A stretch of 39,371 nt of DNA from Candidatus Dojkabacteria bacterium (GCA_016932045.1 JAFGDO010000003.1:76115-115485), one strand, 5' to 3'; positions 23,757-32,877 are shown, counted from the stretch's first letter. The notes: generated by a model not told the origin, from the letters alone. Translations and numbers: made by a program.

Positions 23757-24950
23757 CTAAAGAGTAACTAATCTGGAGTTAAATATTCTTTTTAATTTGT
23801 CGAAGATCCTGTTAACGAGAGCTTTTTTTGCCTTATCATGAACCTCCCTGTATGTTTTGATCGTCTCTTCATATATTGCTACAGTTTTTTTGGAAGTTTC
23901 AACAACATCAAACTTCCTAGACCTTTTGATAGCTTCTTTTGACATACCTTTGTAGAGTGCCAAATTACCTGTTACTTTCTGAACCGCCTCAGAGAATAAA
24001 CGCGCATTCGCTCTTTTCATTATTAAGCCCGTTTTACCATTCTTAACTGCATGCAGACTTCCAAGATTCCTGAGGGTAATAATTGGTAAAGCAGCCGCCA
24101 TCGCTTCTACATAAACTAACGGTTGAGCCTCAATAGAAGAAGGCAACGTAAATATATCGGCGTCTCGATAATACTTGTGAATCTCTTCGTGAGGTACTCT
24201 TCCTATAAAGTCAACATTTTCAATTCCTAGTCTTTTTGCAAGTTTCTTCACATGATTGTCTTCTCCGCCTTCCCCAATAAGTAGAAGTTTATATTCGTTT
24301 TTATCTAAATACCTCATCATATCAACGAGAAGTTTCACATTCTTTCTTTTATCAGCCGAGGAAACACATAGTATCTTACAGGGTTTTGAAATTTTAGTTC
24401 TTGGCTTGTATAGGAATTGCTCCAAATCTGTCCCTGTCGGCTGGACCACCACCCTTGGCTTTATCTTTTCTCTCTTCAAATATTCTTCAATATTCTTATT
24501 CAGAGCTATCACAACATCACAAAGGTTAATGTATAGTTTAATCCACCTCATAACAATAGGTGCCATAAAATAACGAAGATACCAGGGGAAAACCGACTTC
24601 AAAAATGCCCTAAATTCATTATGAGCTGTATAAACAATCGGTATATTCTTTTCAAATGCATATTTTATTCCAGCTAGACAAACAAGATCTGCCCCATGAG
24701 AATGAACAATATCTGGCTTGAATTTATCTATCTCCTTAAAGACTGTTGGGTCAATGATATCGGGAAGTGCCCACACCCCAAGTGGACTTCTGTAAGAATA
24801 TGGCGTTTCACGTTCCTCTCCTTGCGATGAAGGACACACAAGAATAACTTTATGACCTAACTTTTCAAGTCCTCTTCTTAAGTTATCCGCAGCTATGTAA
24901 TAACCTGTTAATCTCTTCTTTGTTACACCAACAAAAAGTACTACTCGCAT
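23757..24950 (-). CDS. Glycosyltransferase family 4 (GT-B fold)
   Basis: The protein has 397 residues. The N-terminal Rossmann half includes GYYIAADNLRRGLEKLGHKV and DIVHSHGADLV. The C-terminal donor-binding half has ILCVSSADKRKNV, LLLIGEGGED, VDFIGRVPHEEIHKYYRDADIFTLPSSIEAQPLVYVEAMAAALPIITL, the GT4 E-x7-E region. The HGA and YTAHN motifs resemble glycolipid or phosphatidylinositol glycosyltransferases. It likely transfers a sugar from a nucleotide donor to a lipid or surface glycan at the membrane. The C-terminal tail is basic (RIFDKLKRIFNSR), which would suit membrane association. It lies in the metG operon. Confidence 0.9.
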   Translation of the reverse strand: MRVVLFVGVTKKRLTGYYIAADNLRRGLEKLGHKVILVCPSSQGEERETPYSYRSPLGVWALPDIIDPTVFKEIDKFKPDIVHSHGADLVCLAGIKYAFEKNIPIVYTAHNEFRAFLKSVFPWYLRYFMAPIVMRWIKLYINLCDVVIALNKNIEEYLKREKIKPRVVVQPTGTDLEQFLYKPRTKISKPCKILCVSSADKRKNVKLLVDMMRYLDKNEYKLLLIGEGGEDNHVKKLAKRLGIENVDFIGRVPHEEIHKYYRDADIFTLPSSIEAQPLVYVEAMAAALPIITLRNLGSLHAVKNGKTGLIMKRANARLFSEAVQKVTGNLALYKGMSKEAIKRSRKFDVVETSKKTVAIYEETIKTYREVHDKAKKALVNRIFDKLKRIFNSRLVTL

Positions 24951-24973
24951 TTTTTCCTTTATTAATTTAGACT

Positions 24974-26719
24974 CTACTTCATTTTCTCTCGTTCCCTCTC
25001 TACAAGCTCGAAATCCAGCTTTTCAAAAAGAACATCTATCTTGCCAAGAGAAGTCCCTGCTTTTACCTCTTCCATTCTCCAATTATCCTCTTCCACTTTG
25101 CAAACTACATTCGCTTGACCCAACATTGCAGATATCTTCTCAGAAGTACCTGGTAGAAAAGGTGACAAAAGAACTCTAAGTGCAGCTATAATCTGAACAC
25201 AGTTATATAAGATATTCTCCGCTTCTTTCTCGTCTTCCTTCACCACCTTCCAGACCGCCTTTTTATCAAAGTATCTATTCGCAAAAGCTACTAATCTAAA
25301 CAATCTCTCGAGTGCTTCTACAAGCTTCACCTTTTCAAATAATTCCTCACAATCACAAAACGCAGCCCTGATTTCGAATTTAACTTCATTTTCCAGTTTT
25401 CCCTCAGGAACCTTTGCATTAAAACGACTTTGTATAAAACTTAAAGATCTGTGGACAAAATTACCAAGATTAGCCACCAATTCATTATTCACTGCATCTG
25501 TAAAACCCTTCCAAGTAAAGTTTCCTTCCTTATTTTCTGGCAAATTAGCAATAATATAATACCTTACCAGATCTACACCGTATCTTTTTGCAATTCTAGC
25601 AGAATCAATCGTCCAGCCGCGGCTTTTACTAAACTTTTTGTTCTCATAATTCATAAACTTATTGACCACAACGTCAGTCGGTAAGTTATAACCTTTCCCC
25701 GTACCCATGAGTTGAACAGGCCACATCAACGTATGAAACACAAGGTTATCTTGTCCCATGAAATAATAATGCTTCGCAGTTTTATTCAGCCAGTATTCTT
25801 TCCAGCCCTTTTTTTGTCCCTTGTCAAAGTTGAAAATTATATCCTGTTCGCCCCCTGAAAGTTGACCATTTACTCGAAGACTCCATTCTATTGCTCCCGA
25901 AAGATATCCTATAACAGCCTCAAACCAAACATATATTCTTTTACCTTTAAAATTACTAAGATGCTTTTCCTTTGGAAGCTTCTCTATCTCTTCTATGGGC
26001 AACTCAATCCCCCAATCTAGATCTCGAGTAATAGCCCGCTTCTCTAGACCTTCCCGCAACCACCCCTCTGCTTCTGCCAGTACCCATTTTTTCCATATTT
26101 TCTTCCTGGACTCAAGGTATGAACTCAGCTTCTTCTCAAACTTCTTAAAGTCTAGAAAATAATGTTCGGTATCTTTTAGCTCCACCTTTGATTTTGTCAG
26201 TTTACTAATAGGATTAATGAGCTCTCCATCCGAAAGCCACCTCCCGCAAGCCTCACACTGATCACTTCGCTGTTCTTTTGCACTACAATGGGGGCATGTA
26301 CCTTCCACGTATCTATCTGGTAAGAATTTGCCATCCTCCATCGAATAGTACTGTTTCATCGTATCCTTCACGATGTAATTGTTTTTGAGCAAGTCTAAGA
26401 ATAACTCCTGGACAACCCTCCTGTGATTTTCTGTATTTGTTTTTGTATATATATTGTAACTTAAGTCATATAGTCGGAAAAGCTCTAAGTCCAATTTATG
26501 GTATTTTTCGACTACCTCCCTTGGGGATATGCCTTCTTTATCAGCCTGAACAGTTATCGGCGTTCCATGACAATCTGATCCTGATACCATCAAGACTTCA
26601 TGCCCATGAAGTCTTTTAAAGCGGGCAAATATATCTGCTGGAAGCAAATATCCCGCAAGATGCCCCACATGTATATCTCCATTTACATATGGCCAAGCAA
26701 CTGCTACAAGAACCTGCAT
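24974..26719 (-). CDS. metG: Methionine--tRNA ligase
   Basis: The protein has 581 residues. It is a class Ia synthetase with AWPYVNGDIHVGHLAG (HVGH), the zinc knuckle CPHCSAKEQRSDQCEACGRW, the catalytic segment KRIYVWFEAVIGYLS, and KFSKSRGW as the KMSKS loop. The anticodon domain follows (NELVANLGNFVHRSLSF). The C-terminal tRNA-binding (EMAP/Trbp111) domain found in longer MetRS proteins is absent. After AVIGYLSGAIEW there is a longer-than-usual loop (LRVNGQLSGGEQDIIF). It is the first gene of the minus-strand operon with the GT4 enzyme and tatD. Confidence 0.95.
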   Translation of the reverse strand: MQVLVAVAWPYVNGDIHVGHLAGYLLPADIFARFKRLHGHEVLMVSGSDCHGTPITVQADKEGISPREVVEKYHKLDLELFRLYDLSYNIYTKTNTENHRRVVQELFLDLLKNNYIVKDTMKQYYSMEDGKFLPDRYVEGTCPHCSAKEQRSDQCEACGRWLSDGELINPISKLTKSKVELKDTEHYFLDFKKFEKKLSSYLESRKKIWKKWVLAEAEGWLREGLEKRAITRDLDWGIELPIEEIEKLPKEKHLSNFKGKRIYVWFEAVIGYLSGAIEWSLRVNGQLSGGEQDIIFNFDKGQKKGWKEYWLNKTAKHYYFMGQDNLVFHTLMWPVQLMGTGKGYNLPTDVVVNKFMNYENKKFSKSRGWTIDSARIAKRYGVDLVRYYIIANLPENKEGNFTWKGFTDAVNNELVANLGNFVHRSLSFIQSRFNAKVPEGKLENEVKFEIRAAFCDCEELFEKVKLVEALERLFRLVAFANRYFDKKAVWKVVKEDEKEAENILYNCVQIIAALRVLLSPFLPGTSEKISAMLGQANVVCKVEEDNWRMEEVKAGTSLGKIDVLFEKLDFELVEREREKMK

Positions 26720-26759
26720 ACGTTTATTTTCATAAGTAATGTGGCTTATTTATATACTA

Positions 26760-26869
26760 ACACCTGCTTAAAATCAACGCCAATGCCCAATAGCTCTCAG
26801 CTTATAGCTATCTGACTATCTAGCTATCTAACTATGTCCAGCCAAAGGCTGGTCCGCCTTGGACGGAAA
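26760..26869. repeat. Intergenic word repeats and palindromes
   Basis: TAGCTATCTGACTATCTAGC-type words are followed by CCAGCCAAAGGCTGG and GTCCGCCTTGGACGG fold-backs. The 15-mer AAAGGCTGGTCCGCC (26844-26858) recurs with one change inside mpg (33007-33021). Confidence 0.6.
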
Positions 26870-27322
26870 CTATTTTACTACTTCACCATTTGACTGTTTC
26901 TCTGCTTCCTGCTCTAGATCTTCAGTCTGCTTCCTCCCTCCTTCCATCCCACTCAAACTCATTGACAAAGCTTCTATAAGTAATGATAAAACAATAACAA
27001 GAAGCACAATATGCATCTCCCCTAAACCAAATATCTTGAGCCAAGCAATGCTCACAAAGGTAATGCTAACCAAAAAACCTCTTCTTAAAGAAAGGAAAAG
27101 TCTCGGCCTCTCGTAAAACTTTCTAAAGAAAAATTTGTCAATTGTCTGGTGAACAAAAGAGATCAGTGTAGTTACAGAGATTATGAGAGTTATCGATACA
27201 ATTACAAGATTTTTGACATCAAGAACCTTATCGCTTGTGTATGGTATAAGTGCAAAATTAATGAGGTAATAAAAAACTCCGCTAAAAAATATTGATATGA
27301 TAAGTGAGTATAGTATCTGCAT
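26870..27322 (-). CDS. Hypothetical four-helix membrane protein
   Basis: The protein has 150 residues with four transmembrane helices: at the start (ILYSLIISIFFSGVFYYLINFAL), in the middle (LVIVSITLIISVTTLISFV), then RRGFLVSITFVSIAWLKIFGL and HIVLLVIVLSLLIEALSMSL. The tail is hydrophilic and Glu/Gln-rich. Between helices 2 and 3 is a basic loop (FFFRKFYERPRLFLSLRR). No family is recognised. A TATAAT lies 23 bases upstream of the ATG. It may be co-transcribed with metG, but about 150 bases of repeats separate them. Confidence 0.7.
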   Translation of the reverse strand: MQILYSLIISIFFSGVFYYLINFALIPYTSDKVLDVKNLVIVSITLIISVTTLISFVHQTIDKFFFRKFYERPRLFLSLRRGFLVSITFVSIAWLKIFGLGEMHIVLLVIVLSLLIEALSMSLSGMEGGRKQTEDLEQEAEKQSNGEVVK

Positions 27323-27488
27323 AACTACTCATGAAAAATCAATTCATTATAACAACCTAATCGAAGAAAATCACTAGAATATAATAATGAATTACCAATA
27401 ATCAATAACCAGACACTTCTTTCCTGCAATAGTCTATTTTATTCTTACAGTTTAGAATTGGGTTACTACCATATTATCCTATATTTTT

Positions 27489-27516
27489 TTGCAATCCTTG
27501 ACAGATTTAGTATAAT
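27489..27516 (+). promoter_or_regulatory. Promoter (-35 TTGCAA, 16 bases, -10 TATAAT)
   Basis: A standard sigma70-type promoter in front of the thioredoxin-like gene. A second TTGACA/TATAAT combination (27498/27525) has an unsuitable 21-base spacing. Confidence 0.6.
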
Positions 27517-27546
27517 TCCTCATATATAATTTTAAAATCGATAAAA

Positions 27547-28560
27547 ATGGCATCAAAAAAGGAGAAAAAACAAGAGGCCCAAACAATAAGCATAAAGGTT
27601 GAATGGATAGCTATGGCAGTACTTTTTATTATTTTAGCTCTGAGTATCTTCACGCAAGGATTTTCAAAACTCCCTTTTAATTTGAAATCACCCTTTAGTA
27701 ACTTGGGAAATGATGAAATGAGTGAAGACGAAGTAAAAGAACGCGTTACAAAATATATTAACGAAGAACTACTTCAAGGCCAAAATGCCGCATCAATTAC
27801 AGAGATTATTAAAGATGAAGATAGCGGCCTTTACAAGATCAAACTCGACATCGGCGGACAGGAATATGAATCTTTTGTGTCAATGGACGGGAAATATCTT
27901 TATACCGAACGAATTGAGATAAAGCTCTCAGATGAAGTAGCCGAAGATTATCCAAAGAAAGATTCTCCTGATGTCCTCCTATTTACGATGTCATATTGTC
28001 CTTACGGAAACCAAGCAGAGGATTTTGTGAAACCAGTAGATGATCTACTTGGAGATAACATCAGCTTTGAACCTCACTATGTTATTTATGGTTCAGCACA
28101 AGGCTACCAGGGAGAAGAATATTGTCTCGATAGTGAGAACAAATACTGCTCTATGCACGGCATTCAGGAGCTAAATCAAGACGTAAGGGAAATTTGTACA
28201 TGGAAGTACCAGCAGGATAAGTACTGGGATTTTGTACTAGCTGCAAATGAAAAATGCGATTATAAAAACGTAGATGAATGCTGGGAACAAGTTGCCGAAG
28301 ATGTTGGAGTTGATACTGATAAGATAAAGTCATGTCAATCAAATGAAGCTACAGACCTGCTTGCAGAAGAAGTTAGACTAAATGAAGAATATAGCGTAAC
28401 AGGCTCTCCTGCTCTTTTTATAAACGGCAAAAAGTATGAAGGCCAAAGAGTAGCAGAGAATTTTAAACAGGCAATTTGTGCTGCATTTAATAATCAACCA
28501 GGAAGCTGCTCAGAGACTTTAGACGAGTCAGGAAGTGCACCATCTGGAAGCTGTAACTAA
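27547..28560 (+). CDS. Membrane-tethered thioredoxin-fold protein, GILT/DsbA-like
   Basis: The protein has 337 residues. A basic N-terminus and a TM helix (about 19-36) place the rest outside the cell. Residues ~55-130 form a small domain with the SMDGKYLY pattern. The thioredoxin fold then begins at DVLLFTMSYCPYGNQ (C151-P-Y-G), with the cis-proline loop VTGSPALFINGKKYEG near the end. Between them are paired cysteines (EEYCLDSENKYCSMHG, EICTWKY, EKCDYKN, DECWEQ), reminiscent of GILT-type thiol reductases (a C...C-x-x-H-G pattern). The active site has only one cysteine (CPYG) where CXXC is usual, so a disulphide isomerase or glutathione-like mechanism would be needed. The function is inferred. 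Confidence 0.8.
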   Translation: MASKKEKKQEAQTISIKVEWIAMAVLFIILALSIFTQGFSKLPFNLKSPFSNLGNDEMSEDEVKERVTKYINEELLQGQNAASITEIIKDEDSGLYKIKLDIGGQEYESFVSMDGKYLYTERIEIKLSDEVAEDYPKKDSPDVLLFTMSYCPYGNQAEDFVKPVDDLLGDNISFEPHYVIYGSAQGYQGEEYCLDSENKYCSMHGIQELNQDVREICTWKYQQDKYWDFVLAANEKCDYKNVDECWEQVAEDVGVDTDKIKSCQSNEATDLLAEEVRLNEEYSVTGSPALFINGKKYEGQRVAENFKQAICAAFNNQPGSCSETLDESGSAPSGSCN

Positions 28561-28571
28561 GGTCGAAGAAT

Positions 28572-29162
28572 ATGGCAGAAGTTCAAGTAGAAAGAACTGA
28601 AATTTTGCGTGACAGCGACTTCGGCATAAAGGGAGTCGATCATAGATACCTTCTTTATGCCTTAGGTACTGGTAAATTTCCACTTACCCCCTGCCCTATT
28701 CAACCAACATTACTTAAGTTCTCATATTATGCCCCAACAGACATTGGACTCAACTATGCAATACTGAGTGCCAGATACTACGCAAGGCAACTTAGGATTA
28801 GAGAAGAACTTCCAGGGTTAGCAAACGATCTTGATTCTGAACATATAATCGATAATATAGTACCACCTGGATTAACGCCGGAAAGCGCAGCAACCCTACA
28901 ACGTATTTACGAAACTTCAAGCGGTATACTAGTAGTTTTAAACTCAACTCGAGTTCAAGAACTGTCTCCTAAGATAGAAGAAAACCCCGAAGTTGCAGAG
29001 TTGGACGGAAAATACTTAATACTACCTGGAGAAAGCACAATTACTACAACAATTATTGACAGACTGATTTGTATAGGAACTGATGATTATGAAAGAGTTA
29101 GACATATTGAAGAATTCCCGGTTACTCTGCATGATATTTCTAGGATGGTTCTAAAACACTGA
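28572..29162 (+). CDS. Hypothetical protein
   Basis: 196 residues starting 11 bases after the thioredoxin-like gene, so probably in its operon. There is no signal peptide or TM helix. It contains KFPLTPCPIQPTLLKFSYYAP, a helix LNYAILSARYYARQLRI and SSGILVVLNSTRVQEL, and looks alpha/beta. I recognise no family. Confidence 0.65.
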   Translation: MAEVQVERTEILRDSDFGIKGVDHRYLLYALGTGKFPLTPCPIQPTLLKFSYYAPTDIGLNYAILSARYYARQLRIREELPGLANDLDSEHIIDNIVPPGLTPESAATLQRIYETSSGILVVLNSTRVQELSPKIEENPEVAELDGKYLILPGESTITTTIIDRLICIGTDDYERVRHIEEFPVTLHDISRMVLKH

Positions 29163-29207
29163 AAAAATAATACATTCATATTTTTTGACGTTGTTTTATT
29201 TCTTGCT

Positions 29208-29504
29208 CTACCAAAGGCCCAATTCCTCTTTAAGCACCCTCAGTTGCTCAGCTTCACGCCAACGTATTCCAGCCTCTCCTTCTGCAGACTCACAAGATAG
29301 CATTGCTTCTGATACTCGCCTAAGTAAATCCGCTCTTACAGCAACATCTCTTGGGTTTTCTGATAATCCTGGCGTTTGAAGTAAAGCATTTAAACCTCTT
29401 AACTGCTCATAACCCATTCGACCAATCTCTGCACCCATTGCTTCCCAGTTAGGTTCGCTACTGGGAATATCAGGTGTTTTATCTTGTGGTACTTCATTCA
29501 TCAT
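29208..29504 (-). CDS. Hypothetical small helical protein
   Basis: The protein has 98 residues. A disordered Pro/Glu-rich start (MMNEVPQDKTPDIPSSEPN) is followed by two amphipathic helices rich in Leu, Arg and Glu (MGYEQLRGLNALLQ and RADLLRRVSEAMLSCESAEGE...LRVLKEELGLW). The codon choice is more GC-rich than around it. The gene is convergent with the preceding plus-strand gene. No family is recognised; a partner-binding helical protein is a guess. Confidence 0.55.
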   Translation of the reverse strand: MMNEVPQDKTPDIPSSEPNWEAMGAEIGRMGYEQLRGLNALLQTPGLSENPRDVAVRADLLRRVSEAMLSCESAEGEAGIRWREAEQLRVLKEELGLW

Positions 29505-29690
29505 AAATAATGAAAACGATCTTAGTTAAGACAAGTCTATATTACAACTATATACTTCGTTTCGAGCCGTACTTTTATCTCTTAATATATTAAACGCAGT
29601 TTGGAAAAAATTGATTACACAGAAGGCAATCTGCAATTCCCAGTCTGCTTTCTGTTTAAACTTAAGAGAATGTTTATAACAGGCAGTAAT

Positions 29691-30662
29691 TTACTTCCTC
29701 CTTAAATAAAACTCCTTAGGAATATCTTCAGTCCCCTTCACATCAGTCTCCCCGAAATTGCTGGCATACTTTTCGTTTAACTCAATCATTGCACCTTTAA
29801 ATTCTCCACGCATAAGTTCAGATCCTACCCTATCTACTTCTAAAGCATTTTTCCCACCGATTATGACACCCCAGTTCCGATATGGTACAGTAGTATTGGT
29901 ATCAAAGTCCATTTCACATGCAGTAAAAACACCATCCACTACAAAGTTCATGTTAAAAAGAGACCCATAAATCTTATGCATATCAATGATAGCGTCCGCT
30001 AAATATTTATCCTCGTCTTTGTGATATTTGGGAGCTCTTGTAGGATCCGGAATCATCCCAAACATATTCTTAATTGATAAAGATAGGCCATATCCCGTAT
30101 CAAGCTTTGCTTTAGCAAAGCTAATGAAATCTGCACCTTTAAGATCGGATATCTCCTTAGGAACGTAAGAATAAAATTCTTCATGTACCACGGGTGTAAG
30201 ATCTCGCTCGACTATTTTTTTAACATCTTCTTTCGGAGCTGTATCCTTCTGCCATACAGCATTTGTAACGTTTATATACCTTGCATTGTGCTTCTCCATT
30301 AAACTGTCAAAACCTTCTTTTTTCAAGAACCATTTATCCTGTTTTTTAAAAAAATTCCAATGTTTTCTCCCATTTTCTAAAGTTGCCTCCTCAGAAGAGA
30401 AATAGTCTTCTTTTACCCCCTGCTTACACATCTTATCAGTCCTCCAAAAAGTATAGCTCTCAACAAAATACACATTCTTACCTAATGATGACAAGAACAT
30501 ATCAAGTACCTTCATATCAGTATGACTGCAATCTAAGCCGTCAACCCAGTTAGGTTTTATAATAACTGAATCACTTTTGATATGGAGTGATTCAATGAAT
30601 TCGTCCATATCATGGCTGTCATTAACCTTTGCTAAGATTGTTGTTCCAGATTTATGAATCAT
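29691..30662 (-). CDS. DUF362 domain protein
   Basis: The protein has 323 residues. The DUF362 (PF04015) pattern is recognisable: VIIKPNWV near the start, then FISFAKAKLDTGYGLSLSIKNMFGMIPDP, and the C-terminal VVDGVFTACEMD...GVIIGGKNALEVDRVGSELM. These proteins are thought to be iron-sulphur or oxidoreductase associated. The ferredoxin cysteine clusters found in longer members are not visible here, so only the DUF362 core is present. The biochemical role is unknown. It lies 30 bases after the PLDc_N-like gene on the same strand. Confidence 0.8.
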   Translation of the reverse strand: MIHKSGTTILAKVNDSHDMDEFIESLHIKSDSVIIKPNWVDGLDCSHTDMKVLDMFLSSLGKNVYFVESYTFWRTDKMCKQGVKEDYFSSEEATLENGRKHWNFFKKQDKWFLKKEGFDSLMEKHNARYINVTNAVWQKDTAPKEDVKKIVERDLTPVVHEEFYSYVPKEISDLKGADFISFAKAKLDTGYGLSLSIKNMFGMIPDPTRAPKYHKDEDKYLADAIIDMHKIYGSLFNMNFVVDGVFTACEMDFDTNTTVPYRNWGVIIGGKNALEVDRVGSELMRGEFKGAMIELNEKYASNFGETDVKGTEDIPKEFYLRRK

Positions 30663-30692
30663 GTTGCCTAAAGCTTGGATGCGACTAAAGTT

Positions 30693-30980
30693 CTATTTCG
30701 CAGCCCCGACCTTCTTATAAACCATAATATAATATATTAGAGCTCCAATCCAGCTTGTTAGAAGGACAATTAGAAGCCATAGTACTTTCTGATCTTTGCT
30801 ACCTTCGGGGAACTTTTCTTCATCGCGTCGTATGACATCAACAAGCATAAAAACCCAGAAAACAAGACCAACCATACTGAGCATCATTATCACAACCCAC
30901 ATTAAACCAAAGCCACAATAAAAACTGCTGAAAAGACACGAAAAAGGAGCCATTACAAGTGAGCCTAAGGAATCTTCCAT
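30693..30980 (-). CDS. Small membrane protein with PLDc_N-like domain
   Basis: The protein has 95 residues with two or three hydrophobic helices. The second half (VFWVFMLVDVIRRDEEKF...DQKVLWLLIVLLTSWIGALIYYIMVYKK) matches the 'phospholipase D/nuclease N-terminal' type membrane pair (W-L-L-x-V-L-x-x-x-x-G-A-x-x-Y-Y). No catalytic domain is attached, so it is only the membrane module. A TATTAT -10 lies nine bases before the ATG. Confidence 0.75.
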   Translation of the reverse strand: MEDSLGSLVMAPFSCLFSSFYCGFGLMWVVIMMLSMVGLVFWVFMLVDVIRRDEEKFPEGSKDQKVLWLLIVLLTSWIGALIYYIMVYKKVGAAK

Positions 30981-30989
30981 GACATAAGA

Positions 30990-30995
30990 ATAATA
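30990..30995 (-). promoter_or_regulatory. -10-like box 9 bases before the ATG
   Basis: TATTAT on the minus strand, with nine bases to the ATG at 30980. This is the third case with this exact spacing. Confidence 0.4.
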
Positions 30996-31108
30996 TTTAA
31001 ACTGTGCAATTCTATCATCTTTAGAGATTTTTTACATTATCTCTACAAAAGTATATATAAAATTCTCTTACTTACTGTGATTAAAGCCTTGTATTAAAAT
31101 TTCTACAC

Positions 31109-31124
31109 TGACAATACATTGTCA
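31109..31124. promoter_or_regulatory. 16-base palindrome, possible operator
   Basis: TGACAAT-AC-ATTGTCA is a perfect inverted repeat in the 441-base gap between the PLDc_N-like gene and apt. Two half-sites spaced one helical turn apart would fit a dimeric repressor. The rest of the gap holds only AT-rich sequence and a weak GGTAG...CTACC fold-back (31266-31285) that may terminate apt. Confidence 0.4.
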
Positions 31125-31421
31125 TCTACTATAGATATATATAGAACTTGTCAATCATGTATCGTATTAATCGCCACCCATTACTGCTCAAGCAAGAGAC
31201 GCAATTCAAAAAAATACAAATAGTAACCGGTACGCCAAGTAAAATTTAAAATACGAAGTTAATAGGTAGTTGCCTATCCTACCCTTATGTATAACTATAT
31301 GCTACTCAAAGTAGACTTATATAGAGAGAAGTATTACTTAAACCGACTGAATTTCGACACGTTTGATAAGAGAAACCTAAGAAGCTACTACCCTAATCAG
31401 CTGCTTTACTACTCGTATCCT

Positions 31422-31961
31422 CTACTCATCCTCTTTGCACTGGATAAGGCTAAATACGGAGTAATCCCTGAGTTTCTTTCGTCCTGCTAGTTCAATAAGC
31501 TCTACAATAAAGGCACAGCCAACAATTTCACCCCCAAGTCTCTCAACTAATCTGCATGCTGCACTTGCAGTATCCCCGGTAGCTAGCAAATCGTCTATTA
31601 TCAGAACTTTATCGCCTTTTTCTATGCCATCCTTGTGCATTTCTATTGTATCAGCACCATATTCCTTCACATAACTCTCCTCTATCGTATCATATGGTAA
31701 CTTCCCCTTTTTCCGAATCAAGATAAATCCTTTCCCTAAAAGATAGGCAAGAACACTACCAATAATGAACCCTCTACTCTCAATACTAGCTATACAGTCG
31801 ATATTCTTATCCTTATAATATTCGACAAATGCATCAACTGTGTTTTTTAAGCCCTGTGAATCCTTAAATAATGTTGTCATATCCCAAAAAATGATGCCCT
31901 TTTTAGGGAAATCCGGTACTCGACGGATTTTTTTACTTAGCCCTGAAACTACTTCTTTCAT
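31422..31961 (-). CDS. apt: Adenine phosphoribosyltransferase
   Basis: The protein has 179 residues, the usual length. Family motifs are VPDFPKKGIIFWDMTTLF, SIESRGFIIGSVLAYLLG, IRKKGKLPYDTIEESY, and the PRPP loop VLIIDDLLATGDTASA. It converts adenine plus PRPP to AMP in the cytosol. It sits 58 bases after mtnP on the same strand, so the two should form a salvage pair: MtnP releases adenine from methylthioadenosine and Apt recaptures it. Confidence 0.96.
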   Translation of the reverse strand: MKEVVSGLSKKIRRVPDFPKKGIIFWDMTTLFKDSQGLKNTVDAFVEYYKDKNIDCIASIESRGFIIGSVLAYLLGKGFILIRKKGKLPYDTIEESYVKEYGADTIEMHKDGIEKGDKVLIIDDLLATGDTASAACRLVERLGGEIVGCAFIVELIELAGRKKLRDYSVFSLIQCKEDE

Positions 31962-32019
31962 AATACTTTACAATAATATATATAATAATTACCCTTTACT
32001 ATCTATCATCTTTATTCTT

Positions 32020-32784
32020 TCATTCAACATTACATATACAATGACCATTTCTCACCTTTGGAATCACATTAAGGAGCAAATTCTTCACTTTATCTGCATT
32101 TTCCCTCATCCTCTTTGCAACGATATCCCAGGTCACAGGCTCCTCATCATCTTTCCAACAGTCGTAATCTGTACTCATAGCAATTGAAACGTAGCAAATT
32201 CGAGCTTCACGAGCAAGGATAACCTCTGGAACCGTTGACATATTTACAACATCGGCTCCCAGAAGCCTAAACATCTCAGACTCAGCTCTTGTAGAAAACC
32301 TCGGACCTTCAATTGTAACGACAGTGCCACCATTATGACATGATAATTTCAAGTCTCTTGCCGTTTTATCAACTAATTCCCTCAGGCATGGGCAGAATGG
32401 ATCCGACATCGGTGTATGCACCACATCTTCCTCATGAAACGTCAACGTCCGGTGTTTTGTAAAATCAATGAATTGATCGGGGAAAACTAAGTCTCCAGGA
32501 CGAATTCTTGCTCTCAATGAACCAACGGCTGTTGTCGCCAAGATATGAGTACACCTTTGTTGTTTAAAAGCACTGATATTTGCTCTAAAATTTACGCCCG
32601 TAGGCCATATAGAATGCTTTTTACCATGCCGAGCGAGGATACACACCTCTACTCCTTGAATTTTGCCAACTGTCAATCTTGAGGAAGGTTTTCCATACTT
32701 TGTTTTTACAGCGACTTCTTTAGAATTCTTCAATAATTTAGGGTCATCTAAACCTGACCCGCCAATGATACCTATTTTTACCAT
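32020..32784 (-). CDS. mtnP: S-methyl-5'-thioadenosine phosphorylase
   Basis: The protein has 254 residues. Typical PNP/MTAP motifs are IGIIGGSGLDD, LARHGKKHSIWPTGVNFRANI, LATTAVGSLRARIRPGDLVFPDQFIDFTK, VTIEGPRFSTRAESEMF, VVNMSTVPEVILAREA and IAMSTDYDCW. The SxxTD-type motif in the last stretch and NMS favour methylthioadenosine over plain inosine as substrate. It yields adenine and methylthioribose-1-phosphate. apt follows directly. Confidence 0.93.
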   Translation of the reverse strand: MVKIGIIGGSGLDDPKLLKNSKEVAVKTKYGKPSSRLTVGKIQGVEVCILARHGKKHSIWPTGVNFRANISAFKQQRCTHILATTAVGSLRARIRPGDLVFPDQFIDFTKHRTLTFHEEDVVHTPMSDPFCPCLRELVDKTARDLKLSCHNGGTVVTIEGPRFSTRAESEMFRLLGADVVNMSTVPEVILAREARICYVSIAMSTDYDCWKDDEEPVTWDIVAKRMRENADKVKNLLLNVIPKVRNGHCICNVE

Positions 32785-32877
32785 ATTGGAACGTAGATAA
32801 AATGTAATCTATATACTGTAAAAATTGATTAACTTGTCTGCCGTAACTTTAGTCTAGCAGATCAAATTCCTACCGTA

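Noticed and set aside
31287-31490. 67-codon plus-strand ORF
   Set aside because: It overlaps the 3' end of apt on the other strand, has no promoter or family signal, and its Tyr/Leu-rich sequence reads like AT-rich shadow translation.
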